Positions 1 to 9,014 of a DNA stretch of 64,000 bases are shown piece by piece. Every line of letters begins with the position of its first letter. The first letter of the stretch is position 1. Source of the DNA: Burkholderia puraquae (lineage in GTDB: Bacteria > Pseudomonadota > Gammaproteobacteria > Burkholderiales > Burkholderiaceae); contig NZ_NBYX01000022.1 of the NCBI RefSeq assembly GCF_002099195.1, positions 1 through 64,000 on the forward strand, read 5' to 3'. The notes under the pieces are model-generated. The model had not been told where the DNA came from. It saw nothing but the letters and a program-made list of their open reading frames with translations, and made no database searches. A program made the position numbers and the translations under genes.

Positions 1-603
1 GCATCCGGCCCGACCTTCAGCGCCTCCGAACTGCAGCCGCGCGACGGCGTGCGCACCTTCCAGGTGGACTGCCACGGCCTGCTGTCGGGCCCGCAGACCT
101 GCATGAAGGCCGCCCGCAAGATCTGCGGCGAAGAGCCGGTGCGCGCCGTCGATTCGGCCCGCGCGCTGCGCGACAAATCCGATCCCGCGACGCTCGTGTT
201 CCAGTGCGGCGCCGCGCCGGCCGAAGCGGCGTCGGCCGCCGCGCCGGCGGCTGCCGTCGTCGAGCAGGTGAACCTGTCGGGCGATGCGCTGTTCGCGACC
301 GACCACGCGACGCTCGCCCCGACCGCGCGCGAATCGCTCGACCGGTTGCTGAGCGAGCGCGCAGACCACACGTACTCGCAGGTGAGCGTCACCGGCTTTA
401 CGGATTCGGTGGGCAGCGACGACTACAACCTCGCGCTGTCGAAGCGCCGCGCCGAATCCGTCGCGGCTTACCTGAAGGCGCACGGCCTGAAGACCGACTC
501 GCTGACGGTCACCGGCCGCGGCAAGGCCGATCCGGTCGCGTCCAATGCGACGCCCGAAGGCCGCGCCAGCAACCGCCGCGTCGAAATCCGCCTGCAGCAC
601 TGA
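1..603 (+). CDS. OmpA-family C-terminal domain protein (5' end outside window)
   Basis: The frame is open from base 1, so the N-terminus lies upstream and 200 residues are visible. The last ~110 residues are an OmpA/MotB-type peptidoglycan-binding domain: a beta strand followed by the GFTDSVGSDDYN segment, the LSKRRAESVAAYL helix and a terminal SNRRVEIRL. Such domains anchor outer-membrane or periplasmic proteins non-covalently to peptidoglycan. The preceding ~80 residues contain four Cys and an Ala/Pro-rich linker and were not recognised. It is followed by a strong GC stem-loop and 400 bp without a gene, so it probably ends its own transcription unit. Domain call is firm; cellular role is inference. 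Confidence 0.9.
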   Translation, partial: ASGPTFSASELQPRDGVRTFQVDCHGLLSGPQTCMKAARKICGEEPVRAVDSARALRDKSDPATLVFQCGAAPAEAASAAAPAAAVVEQVNLSGDALFATDHATLAPTARESLDRLLSERADHTYSQVSVTGFTDSVGSDDYNLALSKRRAESVAAYLKAHGLKTDSLTVTGRGKADPVASNATPEGRASNRRVEIRLQH

Positions 604-1006
604 TCAGGGCGCCGCCGCGCGCGGCGCCCCGCTCCGGCAGGCCGCCAGCGCCGCGCCGGACCCGCACCCGACCTCCGCCGGACAGCCCGGGCGCCGCTTC
701 GCCGGCGCCCCGCTCGCGTTGGCCGGCGGCTATGTCAAAGTTCGTCACGTCTCGCCAAAACCGGCGGTTTCCGTGCCACAATCGCCGCAGACAGTCGCCG
801 GGGCAACCCGCCCGAATCGCGCACCGTGCCAGGCGTGCCCGATGACATGCCGGAACCCGGCTGCCGCCCTCGCGAACCAGGTCGCCCGATTCGCCCGCCG
901 CGGCGCACCGGCGCAAATGCAACCATGACAATCCACGGCGCGCCGCTTCCAGGCCAGACGCTCGACGCGATGCCCGGACGCACGACGCCGCAGAGGAAAC
1001 CAACCG
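604..1006. other. Intergenic region, no gene seen
   Basis: Apart from the stem-loop at its start, this 400-bp GC-rich stretch shows only short open frames lacking family resemblance or good ribosome sites. It must hold the promoter of the DUF2827 run that starts at 1007; no clear -35/-10 pair stands out. Confidence 0.5.
607..629 (+). terminator. GC-rich stem-loop after the OmpA-domain gene
   Basis: Perfect 9-bp arms (GGGCGCCGC / GCGGCGCCC) around a 5-nt loop start four bases after the stop codon. There is no U-tract, so it is either a weak terminator or a 3'-end stabilising hairpin. Confidence 0.35.
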
Positions 1007-2152
1007 GTGACGGACATCAATGAAGCCGCCTCGGGCGGCACCCGCAAGCAACGGCCGGCGGTCGGCATCTCGCTGTTTGCGCGCGACGGCCAGGCGATCT
1101 GGGAAAACGGCATACACCAGAACATCGCGTTCCTCGCGATGATGCTCAAGCGCTCGGATCGCGTCGGCCCCGTCTACTTCCTGAACGGCGGCGACGCCAA
1201 CGCACTGCCGGCCGGCCTCGAACTCGACGGCCTCGACATCCCGCTCGTGAAACCCGCCGACGTCACGCACGAACTCGACGTCGTGATCGAAATGGGCGCG
1301 CAGCTGCCGGTCGAATGGCTCAGGCACATGAAGGCGCTCGGCAAGAAAATCGCCGCGTTCTTCTGCGGGCACGTATATGCCGGCCTGTGCGAAACCCCGA
1401 TCTTCGGCAAACCTTCGGGGCACGTCTTCAACGGCGCGCCTTTCGACGAAGTGTGGCTGCTGCCGCAATACAACAAGACCGCGGCGCCGATGCTGCAGAC
1501 CATCCTGCGTGCGCCGGTCCACCTGATGCCGCACATCTGGTCGCCGTACTTCCTCGAGCGCCGCATCGCCACGCTCGCCGCGGAAGGCGCGACGTTCGGC
1601 TATCGGCCCGGCCGCCGCCCGTGGCACCTGGCGATGCTCGAACCGAACATCTCGGTCGCCAAGTCCTGCCACTACCCGATGCTCGCGTGCGACGAGTTCT
1701 ATCGTGCGCGTCCGGACGCGGTTCAACACATGTTCGTCGTGAACGCGTTGCACATGAAGGAGCATCCGACCTTCGTGCACTTCGCGAACAGCCTCGATCT
1801 CGTGCGCCAGCACAAGGCGACCTTCGAGCCGCGCCTCGACCTGCCGGGCTTCATGGCGCGCCATGCGGATGCGGTCGTGTCGCACCACTGGGAGAACGGG
1901 CAGAACTACCTGTATTACGACGTGCTGCATGGCGGCTATCCGCTGATCCACAACTCGACGCTGATCGGCGACGCCGGCTATTACTACCCGGACTTCGATT
2001 CTGCGGCAGGCGGCCGTGCGCTGCTCGACGCGTGGCTGCATCACGACGAACGCCTCGACGACTATCGCGCGAAGGCCGGCCGGCTGCTGCAGTCGGTCTC
2101 GATCGACAACCCCGCGAACCTCGACGCGTTCGTCTCGCGTCTGGTCGCCTGA
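1007..2152 (+). CDS. DUF2827 family protein, paralogue 1
   Basis: 381 residues, GTG start chosen because AGAGGA lies 9 nt upstream. First of four paralogues in this window sharing an N-terminal W-x-NG-x-x-Q-N block (here WENGIHQN, about residues 26-33), a central PHIWSPYF block, an EPN-x5-K-x5-P-M-L block, and a C-terminal VSHHWENGQNYLYYD followed by GYPLIHNS and GYYYPDFD. No signal peptide or membrane segment, so cytoplasmic. Family function is uncharacterised; the two-lobed pattern and neighbours (glycosyltransferases, methyltransferases) suggest a GT-B-like glycosyltransferase, which is inference. Paralogue 2 starts 14 bp after it, so they are co-transcribed. The family name is from memory of Burkholderia annotation. 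Confidence 0.85.
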   Translation: MTDINEAASGGTRKQRPAVGISLFARDGQAIWENGIHQNIAFLAMMLKRSDRVGPVYFLNGGDANALPAGLELDGLDIPLVKPADVTHELDVVIEMGAQLPVEWLRHMKALGKKIAAFFCGHVYAGLCETPIFGKPSGHVFNGAPFDEVWLLPQYNKTAAPMLQTILRAPVHLMPHIWSPYFLERRIATLAAEGATFGYRPGRRPWHLAMLEPNISVAKSCHYPMLACDEFYRARPDAVQHMFVVNALHMKEHPTFVHFANSLDLVRQHKATFEPRLDLPGFMARHADAVVSHHWENGQNYLYYDVLHGGYPLIHNSTLIGDAGYYYPDFDSAAGGRALLDAWLHHDERLDDYRAKAGRLLQSVSIDNPANLDAFVSRLVA

Positions 2153-2166
2153 ACCGGAGAATACGC

Positions 2167-3321
2167 ATGTCGGACTCCAATGCCCGTCAAGCGCCCGGCG
2201 AGGGCAAGCGTCTCGTCGTCGGCGTGTCGCTGTTCGTGCGCGGCGCCGGCCAGTCGCTGTGGGAAAACGGCATCTTCCAGAACTGCCTGCTGCTGATCCT
2301 GCTGCTGCGCCAGTCGCCGCTCGTCGCTCAAGCCGTGATGGTGAACGGCGGCGAACAGGTCGCCGATCCGCAAATGATGCTCGGCGAATGGGACGTGCCG
2401 CTGCTGTCGATGGACGAAGCGCTGCAGCGCTGCGACGTGCTGATCGAAATGAGCGCGCAGTTCGGCGCGGACTACCTGCGCGCGTTCCGCGAGCGCGGCG
2501 GCAAGGTCGTCACGATGCGGGTCGGCAACGACTACGTGATCGACATCGAACGCGCGATGTTCGACAAGCCGTCGGGTTTCCTGTTCTCGGGCGCGCCGTA
2601 CGACGCCGTGTGGACGATTCCCGAATTCGAGCGCTCGTGCCTGCACTATTACCAGACGGGCCTGCGCGCGCCCGTCACGATCGTCCCGCACATCTGGCAT
2701 CCGATGCTGTTCGACAAGGCGCGCGCGACGCTCGGCGCCGGCTTGTCGTTCGGCTATCAGCCCGGCAAGCCGCGCTGGCGCGTGACGATGTTCGAGCCGA
2801 ACATCTGCATGGTGAAGACGAGCGTCATCCCGATGCTGGTGGCCGAGGAAGCGTATCGGGCACAGCCCGATTTCCTCGAGTTCGTGCGGGTGTGCAACAC
2901 GCTGCACCTGAAGGAACACGCGACGTTCGTCCATTTCGCGAAGAGCCTCGACATCGTGAACCACGGGATCACGACGTTCGAGAGCCGCTACGCGGTGTAC
3001 GAGTTCATGGCCGCTTACGGCGACGCGGTGGTGTCGCACACGTGGGAAAACGCGCAGAACTACCTGTACTACGAGCTGCTGTACGGCGATTACCCGCTGA
3101 TCCACAATTCGCCGTTCCTCGGCAAGGCCGGTTATTTCTATCCGGACTTCGACTGCCAGGCCGGCGGCCGCGCACTGCTGAAGGCGTTCGCCGAGCACGA
3201 CGCGAACCTGGAAGCGTACCGCGAGCAGTCGAAGCACGTGCTCAGCTCCGTCAGTATCTACAACCCCGAGAACGTCGCCGCTTATACGGACGCGATCACC
3301 ACCCTCTATCGCGACACGTGA
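2167..3321 (+). CDS. DUF2827 family protein, paralogue 2
   Basis: 384 residues from an ATG preceded by a GGAG. It carries the same blocks as its neighbour: LWENGIFQN near the N-terminus, MSAQFG after the first beta-alpha unit, VPHIWHPML in the middle, and VSHTWENAQNYLYYELL with YPLIHNSPF and GYFYPDFD near the C-terminus. It aligns over its whole length with paralogues 1 and 3, consistent with tandem duplication and divergence. No export signal. Follows paralogue 1 by 14 bp and precedes a small secreted protein by 28 bp, so it is mid-operon. Function unknown; glycan transfer is inferred from the cluster only. Confidence 0.85.
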   Translation: MSDSNARQAPGEGKRLVVGVSLFVRGAGQSLWENGIFQNCLLLILLLRQSPLVAQAVMVNGGEQVADPQMMLGEWDVPLLSMDEALQRCDVLIEMSAQFGADYLRAFRERGGKVVTMRVGNDYVIDIERAMFDKPSGFLFSGAPYDAVWTIPEFERSCLHYYQTGLRAPVTIVPHIWHPMLFDKARATLGAGLSFGYQPGKPRWRVTMFEPNICMVKTSVIPMLVAEEAYRAQPDFLEFVRVCNTLHLKEHATFVHFAKSLDIVNHGITTFESRYAVYEFMAAYGDAVVSHTWENAQNYLYYELLYGDYPLIHNSPFLGKAGYFYPDFDCQAGGRALLKAFAEHDANLEAYREQSKHVLSSVSIYNPENVAAYTDAITTLYRDT

Positions 3322-3349
3322 CGCGCCGCCTGCTCCGGAACCCGACGAC

Positions 3350-3817
3350 ATGAATGCACACTCGCCCCTCACCCGCGCCAAATGGCTGATCGGCTGCGCC
3401 GTCGCTTCGATCGCGATCGGTGCGCACGCGCAATCGGCCGGCGATTCGGCCGACACGCTGCTCAGCGACTCGGCGGCGGTGCTCAGGCAGCTCGACGCCG
3501 GCCAGTACGGCGCGGTGTGGACCAACGCCGCCCCGTTCGTGAAGGCCCGCATCAAGCAGGACCCGTTCGCGGCGGACATGCAGCGTGCCCGCCAGTCCGT
3601 CGGCGCGGTGCGCCAGCGCGGCTGGGCGCAGATCACGCGGATCCGCTATACGAACACGTCGACGATGCCCGACGGCCTCTACGCGAACGTCGACTACACG
3701 ACGACGCTCGCAAGCGGCTCGACCGTGTTCGAAAAGCTGAGCTTTCGCCTCGACGACGACGGCCAGTGGCACCTGACCGGCTATGTGCCGCGCCAGTCGC
3801 AAAACTACGCGCCCTAA
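3350..3817 (+). CDS. Small secreted protein, DUF4019-like
   Basis: 155 residues with a typical Sec signal peptide (about residues 1-27: basic start, hydrophobic core, AHA-Q cleavage site), so probably periplasmic. The mature part begins with a helix containing LDAGQYGAVW, then repeated beta strands ending in FRLDDDGQWHLTGYVP, the pattern of DUF4019-type SnoaL/NTF2-like small proteins. Function unknown. It sits between two DUF2827 genes on the same strand with short gaps (28 and 33 bp), so it is co-transcribed with a presumed glycan cluster although it acts in another compartment. Confidence 0.75.
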   Translation: MNAHSPLTRAKWLIGCAVASIAIGAHAQSAGDSADTLLSDSAAVLRQLDAGQYGAVWTNAAPFVKARIKQDPFAADMQRARQSVGAVRQRGWAQITRIRYTNTSTMPDGLYANVDYTTTLASGSTVFEKLSFRLDDDGQWHLTGYVPRQSQNYAP

Positions 3818-3850
3818 GCCGCGCGTCGCCTGCCCCCTCCCGGAGCCGCC

Positions 3851-4987
3851 ATGAAACTCAATGTCGCGATAACGATGAACGTGCAGCGCGACGCGACGCA
3901 GTCGATCTGGTACAACGGCGCGAACCAGCACTGCGTGTACCTGTACATGCTGCTGAAGCAGTCGCCGCTGATCGGCGAAGTCTGGCTTGCACACGACGAC
4001 GGCATCACCGACTATCCGCAGGCGCTGATGATGGACGCGTTCGGCGACGCGCTGCGGCCGCTGTCGGCCGTCGTCCACCAGACCGACCTGCTGATCGAGA
4101 TGAACGCGTTCATCGATCCGACCCACACGGATGCCGTGCGCCGGCGCGGCGGCAAGTGCGTGTCGTACCGGTTCGGCAACGACTACGTGATCGCCGTCGA
4201 GACGATCAACTTCGAGAAGAACCCGTGGCGGCCGAACCCGAACCGCGTGCAGTTCGACGAGATCTGGACCAATCCGCAGCACATGCACACGTGCGCCGCG
4301 TATTTCCAGGCCGTCTATCGCGCACCGGTGATCGAGCTGCCGCACATCTGGTCGCCGTATTTCATCGAGCGCAGCCTCGACGCCGATCCTGAACTGAGGG
4401 CGCGCTTCGGCTATCGCAACCACGGCACCGCGAAGCGCATCGCGTTCTTCGAGCCGAACCTGAACGTCGTGAAGAGCTCGATCGTACCGATGCTCGCCGC
4501 GAACGCGTGCTACGTCGAACACCCGGAGCTCGTCGAGCACGTGTACATGACCAACACGTTCGACAAGAAGGAAAACATCGCCTTCAAGCATCTCGCGCTC
4601 GGGCTCGAGATGGTGCGCGACGGCAAGGCGACCGCCGACGTGCGTGCGCCGTTCGTCGCGTGGGCCGCGCATCACACCGACATCGTCGTGTCCCACCACT
4701 GGGAAAACGGCCTCAACTACCTGCTGTACGACGCGCTGTACGGCAACTACCCGCTCGTGCACAACTCGCCGTTCCTGCGCGACGTCGGCTACTACTACCC
4801 GGACTTCGAGATCTTCGACGCGGCGCGCGCGATCGCGACCGCCGCGCAGACGCACGACGGGCGGCTCGACGATTACGCAGCCGCGGCCCGCCGCTGCCTG
4901 CACCAGGTCGACACGCTCGCCGACCACAACGTGCACGCGTATTCCGCGCAGATCCAGCAGCTGTTCGCCGGCCGCGCGCTCGGCTGA
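3851..4987 (+). CDS. DUF2827 family protein, paralogue 3
   Basis: 378 residues, ATG start with an upstream GGAG. N-terminal block reads IWYNGANQH, so the Asn of the usual Q-N pair is His here; the central LPHIWSPYF and EPNLNVVK blocks and C-terminal VSHHWENGLNYLLYD, YPLVHNSPF and GYYYPDFE blocks are retained. No signal peptide. The gene is followed after 24 bp by the FkbM-glycosyltransferase fusion, apparently in the same operon, which is the strongest context evidence that this family works in glycan assembly. Function of the family itself is not established. Confidence 0.85.
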   Translation: MKLNVAITMNVQRDATQSIWYNGANQHCVYLYMLLKQSPLIGEVWLAHDDGITDYPQALMMDAFGDALRPLSAVVHQTDLLIEMNAFIDPTHTDAVRRRGGKCVSYRFGNDYVIAVETINFEKNPWRPNPNRVQFDEIWTNPQHMHTCAAYFQAVYRAPVIELPHIWSPYFIERSLDADPELRARFGYRNHGTAKRIAFFEPNLNVVKSSIVPMLAANACYVEHPELVEHVYMTNTFDKKENIAFKHLALGLEMVRDGKATADVRAPFVAWAAHHTDIVVSHHWENGLNYLLYDALYGNYPLVHNSPFLRDVGYYYPDFEIFDAARAIATAAQTHDGRLDDYAAAARRCLHQVDTLADHNVHAYSAQIQQLFAGRALG

Positions 4988-5011
4988 CCTCATTCGTCGA
5001 CGCTCCTGCCC

Positions 5012-6985
5012 ATGACTCAGACCGTCCGTAATTTCGTCGTGATCGATTCGATTCACGGCCCGTTCGTCATCAACCGGCACTGCGCGTTTCAGGCCGAGGC
5101 ATTGATCAAGACCGGGCGGCCGCATATCCAGGCCGAACTCGACGCAATCCTGCAGGTGATCGACCAGTTGCCGGACGATGCGATCGCTGTGGACGGCGGT
5201 GCGAATGCGGGGCTCGTATGCGTGCCGATCGCCCACCGGCTGCGTGCGCGCGGCGGCCGCGTATACGCGTTCGAGCCGCAGCGCACGCTGTTCCATGCGC
5301 TCGGCGGCACCGTCGCGCTCAACCAGCTCGACAACGTCCATCTGCTGAACATGGGGCTCGCGGGCGTCAACGGCACGATGAAGGTGCCCGACGTCGACTA
5401 CGGGCAGGACGCCGATTTCGGCCTGGTCTCGCTCGTCGACGCGCACGCAGAAGGCGGCACGCCGACGCCGGTCGTCACGCTCGATTCGCTCGGCCTGCCG
5501 CGGCTGGATTTCCTGAAGCTCGACGTCGAAGGGATGGAGATCGACGCGCTGCGCGGCGCGCGCCGGCTGATCGAGACACATCTGCCCTGGTGCTGGGTCG
5601 AATACTGGAAAGTCGGCGAGGCGCCGATCATCGCGACCTTTGCCGGCCTCGACTATACGTTCTACCGGGTCGACAAACTGAACCTGCTTTGCGTGCCGAA
5701 CGCGCGCTGGGACCGGCAGCGGCTGGTCATCTCGGTCGAGCCGATCGCCATCGAAGCGACGGCCGACAACGATACGCACCACCCGGCAGCGCCTGCCGCC
5801 AACACCGACGCGCCCGAAACGAACTGGAACCGCGCGCTCGACCACGAGTCGCGCTGCGAGTGGGGGCACGCGATCGACCGCTGGCAACGCGCGCGCGGCC
5901 GCGGGCTCGACGACGCTGCAATCGCGCTGCAACTCGCATCGTGCTACGGCTTCGCCGGTGCGCCCGACGCCGGGCTCGCGGCACTCGAACACTTCGGCGA
6001 TCCGGCCGCGCTACCCGACGCGACGCGCGGCCGCATCGAGCTGGTGCGTTCGACGCTGCTGCTGCGCGCCGGCCGGCGCGACGAAGCCGCCCGCGCCACC
6101 ATCGCGAGCGAAAACATCCTGACGGCCGCGCAGTTCGGGCTGCCGACCGAGCGGCTCTACCAGGGCCAGCCGCTGCAGGGCAAGCGGCTGCTGGTGCTCA
6201 GCTACGGCGGCGCCGGCGACCAGCTGCAGTACGCGCGCTACCTGCACGCGCTCGACACGCTCGGCTGCACGAGCGTGACCGTCGTCGTTCCGGATGCGCT
6301 GACGGGCCTGCTGCGTCACACGTTCCCACACATGGAGTTCATCGGCGCACATGGCGCGTGGGTCGACACGTCGCAGATCGCACACGACTACTGGTGTTCG
6401 TTCCTGGTGCTCGCCGCGCAGTTCGGCTACGCGCCGGCGCCCAAAGGATCGGCGGCCGCGTACCTGTCGTGCCCGCCCGCGCACGCGGCCGCGTGGCGCG
6501 AGCGCGTATCGCGCGACGGCCATGCCGCCGGCACGCGCCGCATCGGGCTCAACTGGCGCGGGCGCGACGAAAGCGACGCGCGCTTCCATCGCGCGGCCAG
6601 CCTGCGCGACTTCGCACCGCTGACGCGGATGCACGGCCACGCCGCGTACTGCATCAACCGCGACCTGTCCGCGCAATCCGAGCAATCGGACCTGCCGGTG
6701 ACGTTCCCGCATCACACGATCGGCGATTTCAGCGACCTGGCGGCGCTGATGCTCGCACTGGATGCCGTGGTGACCACCTGCACCGCGCACATCCATCTCG
6801 CCGGCGCGCTCGGCGTGCCGGCCGTGCTGCTGCTCAGCCCGAAAGCCGACGCGCGCTGGGAAACCGGCTCGCGCACCGCGCTCTATCCGGGGATCCGGAT
6901 AGAGCGCGCCGCGCGCATCGGGCAATGGGACGACGCCGTCGACCGCGCGATGGCGTTCGTGCTCGGCGGATTCGGGAAGGATTGA
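5012..6985 (+). CDS. FkbM methyltransferase fused to a TPR-type glycosyltransferase
   Basis: 657 residues, two enzymes in one chain. Residues ~50-245 form an FkbM-type class I methyltransferase: SAM-binding DGGANAG (61-67), acidic YAFEPQ (85-90) and the family signature FLKLDVEGME (167-176). Residues ~265-385 are an Ala-rich helical stretch like TPR repeats. Residues ~395-657 resemble the GT-B heptosyltransferase-like module of bacterial TPR glycosyltransferases: SYGGAGDQLQYARY near its start, RIGLNWRGRDES, and the sugar-nucleotide region DAVVTTCTAHIHLAGALGVP. Likely glycosylates and O-methylates a surface sugar or protein. Last gene of the rightward run; the next genes are on the other strand. 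Confidence 0.85.
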   Translation: MTQTVRNFVVIDSIHGPFVINRHCAFQAEALIKTGRPHIQAELDAILQVIDQLPDDAIAVDGGANAGLVCVPIAHRLRARGGRVYAFEPQRTLFHALGGTVALNQLDNVHLLNMGLAGVNGTMKVPDVDYGQDADFGLVSLVDAHAEGGTPTPVVTLDSLGLPRLDFLKLDVEGMEIDALRGARRLIETHLPWCWVEYWKVGEAPIIATFAGLDYTFYRVDKLNLLCVPNARWDRQRLVISVEPIAIEATADNDTHHPAAPAANTDAPETNWNRALDHESRCEWGHAIDRWQRARGRGLDDAAIALQLASCYGFAGAPDAGLAALEHFGDPAALPDATRGRIELVRSTLLLRAGRRDEAARATIASENILTAAQFGLPTERLYQGQPLQGKRLLVLSYGGAGDQLQYARYLHALDTLGCTSVTVVVPDALTGLLRHTFPHMEFIGAHGAWVDTSQIAHDYWCSFLVLAAQFGYAPAPKGSAAAYLSCPPAHAAAWRERVSRDGHAAGTRRIGLNWRGRDESDARFHRAASLRDFAPLTRMHGHAAYCINRDLSAQSEQSDLPVTFPHHTIGDFSDLAALMLALDAVVTTCTAHIHLAGALGVPAVLLLSPKADARWETGSRTALYPGIRIERAARIGQWDDAVDRAMAFVLGGFGKD

Positions 6986-7082
6986 TCGCTTGGCCGCGGC
7001 CGAAGCCGCTGCACGCGGATGATGTCGACGCGAGCCGCGAGCCGCGCGCTGTGCCAGGGCCCGTTACCGGCGCGAACAGGCG

Positions 7083-7565
7083 CTAGACCAGCACCCGATC
7101 GCCGCTCTGCGCGGCGAACACACGGCCATGCCGCCGCCCCGTCCGCGCGAGCACGGCGAAGCAACGCGCCGCCGGCCGGCTGGCGCCGCCGGATTGTTTG
7201 ACGAGGCTGTCGGATACGCCGCGTGCGATCGCCGAATCGTCGCCGCACGCGCCCGCGATGACACCCGCGTAATAGTGCCGCGCAGCCAGCTCACGACTGC
7301 CGGCGTCGAGCGGCTTCATCCGCTGAATGTGACGCGCAATCGCCCCCAGGCCGTCGAGATACGGCGCGACGTCGACCGGCACATCGGTCGACTCGGCACC
7401 CAACTGCCACAGCATGTCGGCCAGCTCGGCGATCGCGACGAGCTCGCGCGCACCGCCCGCCTGCGTGCCCGTTCCGCCTCCGGCCTTCGTCCCCGCCATG
7501 CCCATGCCCCTTTTGCGTTTCGTCCCGGCCACGCGCCGGCCACGCCCGACACCGGCGTGCATCAT
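7083..7565 (-). CDS. Hypothetical protein downstream of the EAL gene
   Basis: 160 residues if started at the ATG pair at 7565, which has GAGGTGG about 7 nt upstream; a shorter start at 7499 with AGGGG is the alternative. The first ~45 residues are basic and Gly-rich, the rest is an Ala-rich helical domain (AIAELADMLWQLGAE, then a His-Tyr-Tyr segment) of no family I recognise. It begins 28 bp after the stop of the EAL phosphodiesterase and is probably co-transcribed, so a link to cyclic-di-GMP signalling is possible but only from position. Coding status is supported by the ribosome site and spacing, not by homology. Confidence 0.5.
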   Translation of the reverse strand: MMHAGVGRGRRVAGTKRKRGMGMAGTKAGGGTGTQAGGARELVAIAELADMLWQLGAESTDVPVDVAPYLDGLGAIARHIQRMKPLDAGSRELAARHYYAGVIAGACGDDSAIARGVSDSLVKQSGGASRPAARCFAVLARTGRRHGRVFAAQSGDRVLV

Positions 7566-7593
7566 GCACGCCACCTCGCCTGTTCCCGCACCA

Positions 7594-8469
7594 TCACGCG
7601 GCGGCCGGCGACCGCCATGAAAAACGGATGCCCTGCGCCCAGGCGACGCCGGCATCCACAATGATCTGCCGGTCGACCTCGCTCTCCACGCCTTCGACGA
7701 CGACGTGCCGCGCACCTTCATGCGCGAACGCGATCAGCCTGCGGAACTGGTAGCGACCGATCGCGTTCCGCTTGATCATCGACAGGATCGACCGGTCGAG
7801 CTTCACGATGTCAGGATTGCCGACCACCAGGTTGTTCAATGCGCTGAAGCCCACACCGAAATCGTCGATCGCGATGCGGCACCCGGTCTGCCGGAAGCGG
7901 TTCACGAACGAACGCCCCGCGACGGGATTCAGCGGCCCCGTCTCCGTGATCTCGACCACCAGCCGCGCCGCGACCGACGGCTCGCGCTCGAGCCGCCTGA
8001 AGATGGCGAGCCACGCGTCGTCGACAACCGCGCTCGTCGCCGCCACATTGCAACCGTAGACGGCAGCCCGATCGGCACGCAGCGCGTCGATCATCCTGCC
8101 GACCACGAGCCGGTCGAACCACCGCATCAGCCCGAGCGCCTCGAGGCGCGGCAGGAACGCGATCGGCGGCAGCGCATCGCGCTCGCCCCAGCGCAATCGC
8201 GCCAGGCATTCCTGGTACAGCACACCGCCCGACAGGTCGGCCCGGCACACGGGCTCGTGCGCGAACCCGAGCCGGCTTTCCACGAAACTGCGTACCGACG
8301 CGAGGTCGGGATGATCGTCGGGGGCGCCGAACACGAGATCGATTTCGTCACGATTCGCTTCCCGATTCGCCTCCAGGCGAGCTTCGACCGCATTCATCCG
8401 GCGCTCCGGCAAATGGCGAGCCGCCGATCGCGGCTCGACCTCAAGAAACATGCGGAGCAAGCCGACCAT
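7594..8469 (-). CDS. EAL-domain cyclic-di-GMP phosphodiesterase
   Basis: 291 residues, one EAL domain and no recognisable sensory domain. The signature Glu-x-Leu occurs as YQECLARLRW, an unusual variant that keeps Glu, Leu and Arg. Other catalytic positions appear present: Asn in CNVAA, EITETG, the IDDFGVGFSALNN loop, DIVKLDRS and VVEGVE. Hydrolysis of cyclic-di-GMP to pGpG is therefore plausible. The start at 8469 has GGCGGAG 6 nt upstream; an alternative ATG at 8397 also has a GGAG. It lies inside a presumed surface-glycan cluster, where cyclic-di-GMP control of surface polysaccharide would fit, but that is inference. Confidence 0.85.
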   Translation of the reverse strand: MVGLLRMFLEVEPRSAARHLPERRMNAVEARLEANREANRDEIDLVFGAPDDHPDLASVRSFVESRLGFAHEPVCRADLSGGVLYQECLARLRWGERDALPPIAFLPRLEALGLMRWFDRLVVGRMIDALRADRAAVYGCNVAATSAVVDDAWLAIFRRLEREPSVAARLVVEITETGPLNPVAGRSFVNRFRQTGCRIAIDDFGVGFSALNNLVVGNPDIVKLDRSILSMIKRNAIGRYQFRRLIAFAHEGARHVVVEGVESEVDRQIIVDAGVAWAQGIRFSWRSPAAA

Positions 8470-8927
8470 GACGCGCTCCGCCGCCTACCCGGCCCATCCT
8501 GTTATGTCGATCTTTTCCGGGAGCGTACTTTTCGCTTCGGCGCGCCGTCAAATTCGATATTTTTCAACGATATTCAGTTACTGGAAATACACCATGCATG
8601 CACGATACCGACTGTGCGGCAGGCCACACTAACGCAAATTGCGATACCGCGATCCGAATGCCGTTTATTTTTTTGTCCAGACAACCTTACCCGAATCAAT
8701 TTCTCCCGAAATTTGCGTGCCTCGCAAATCAGGAAATTTCAATTAATCAGATAAATACCAGCCCGTGAAGCATCGCCCTCGCCCGCTGCCAAGCCCGCCG
8801 CAGCGGCCGCCGACACGGTTTGATCTTCGCCGAAAATCGGCCGCCGCCCGTCATTCGATCATCGCAGCGCTCAATTTCCCCGTTTCAGACTGATTATTAA
8901 ATTTATAAACGGAATCAAAATGCCTTG

Positions 8928-8968
8928 AATCGATAATATCAATTTAAATCATATGATGATTATCGATT
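8928..8968. promoter_or_regulatory. Large interrupted palindrome, possible operator
   Basis: 10-bp arms AATCGATAAT (8928-8937) and ATTATCGATT (8959-8968) enclose a perfect inner palindrome ATCATATGAT (8948-8957), giving nested dyad symmetry over 41 bp in very AT-rich DNA. The geometry suits binding of a dimeric or tetrameric regulator. No adjacent gene start is obvious: the EAL gene starts 460 bp to the left. Confidence 0.4.
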
Positions 8969-9014
8969 GAACCATATTTAACAATCTTAAAGACTTGTTA
9001 ACCTATAAAATAAT

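Noticed and set aside
3296-5992. Open frame of ~900 codons on the minus strand
   Set aside because: It is antisense to DUF2827 paralogue 3 and the FkbM fusion, Arg/Val/His/Asp-rich, with no family resemblance; a by-product of GC-rich third codon positions.
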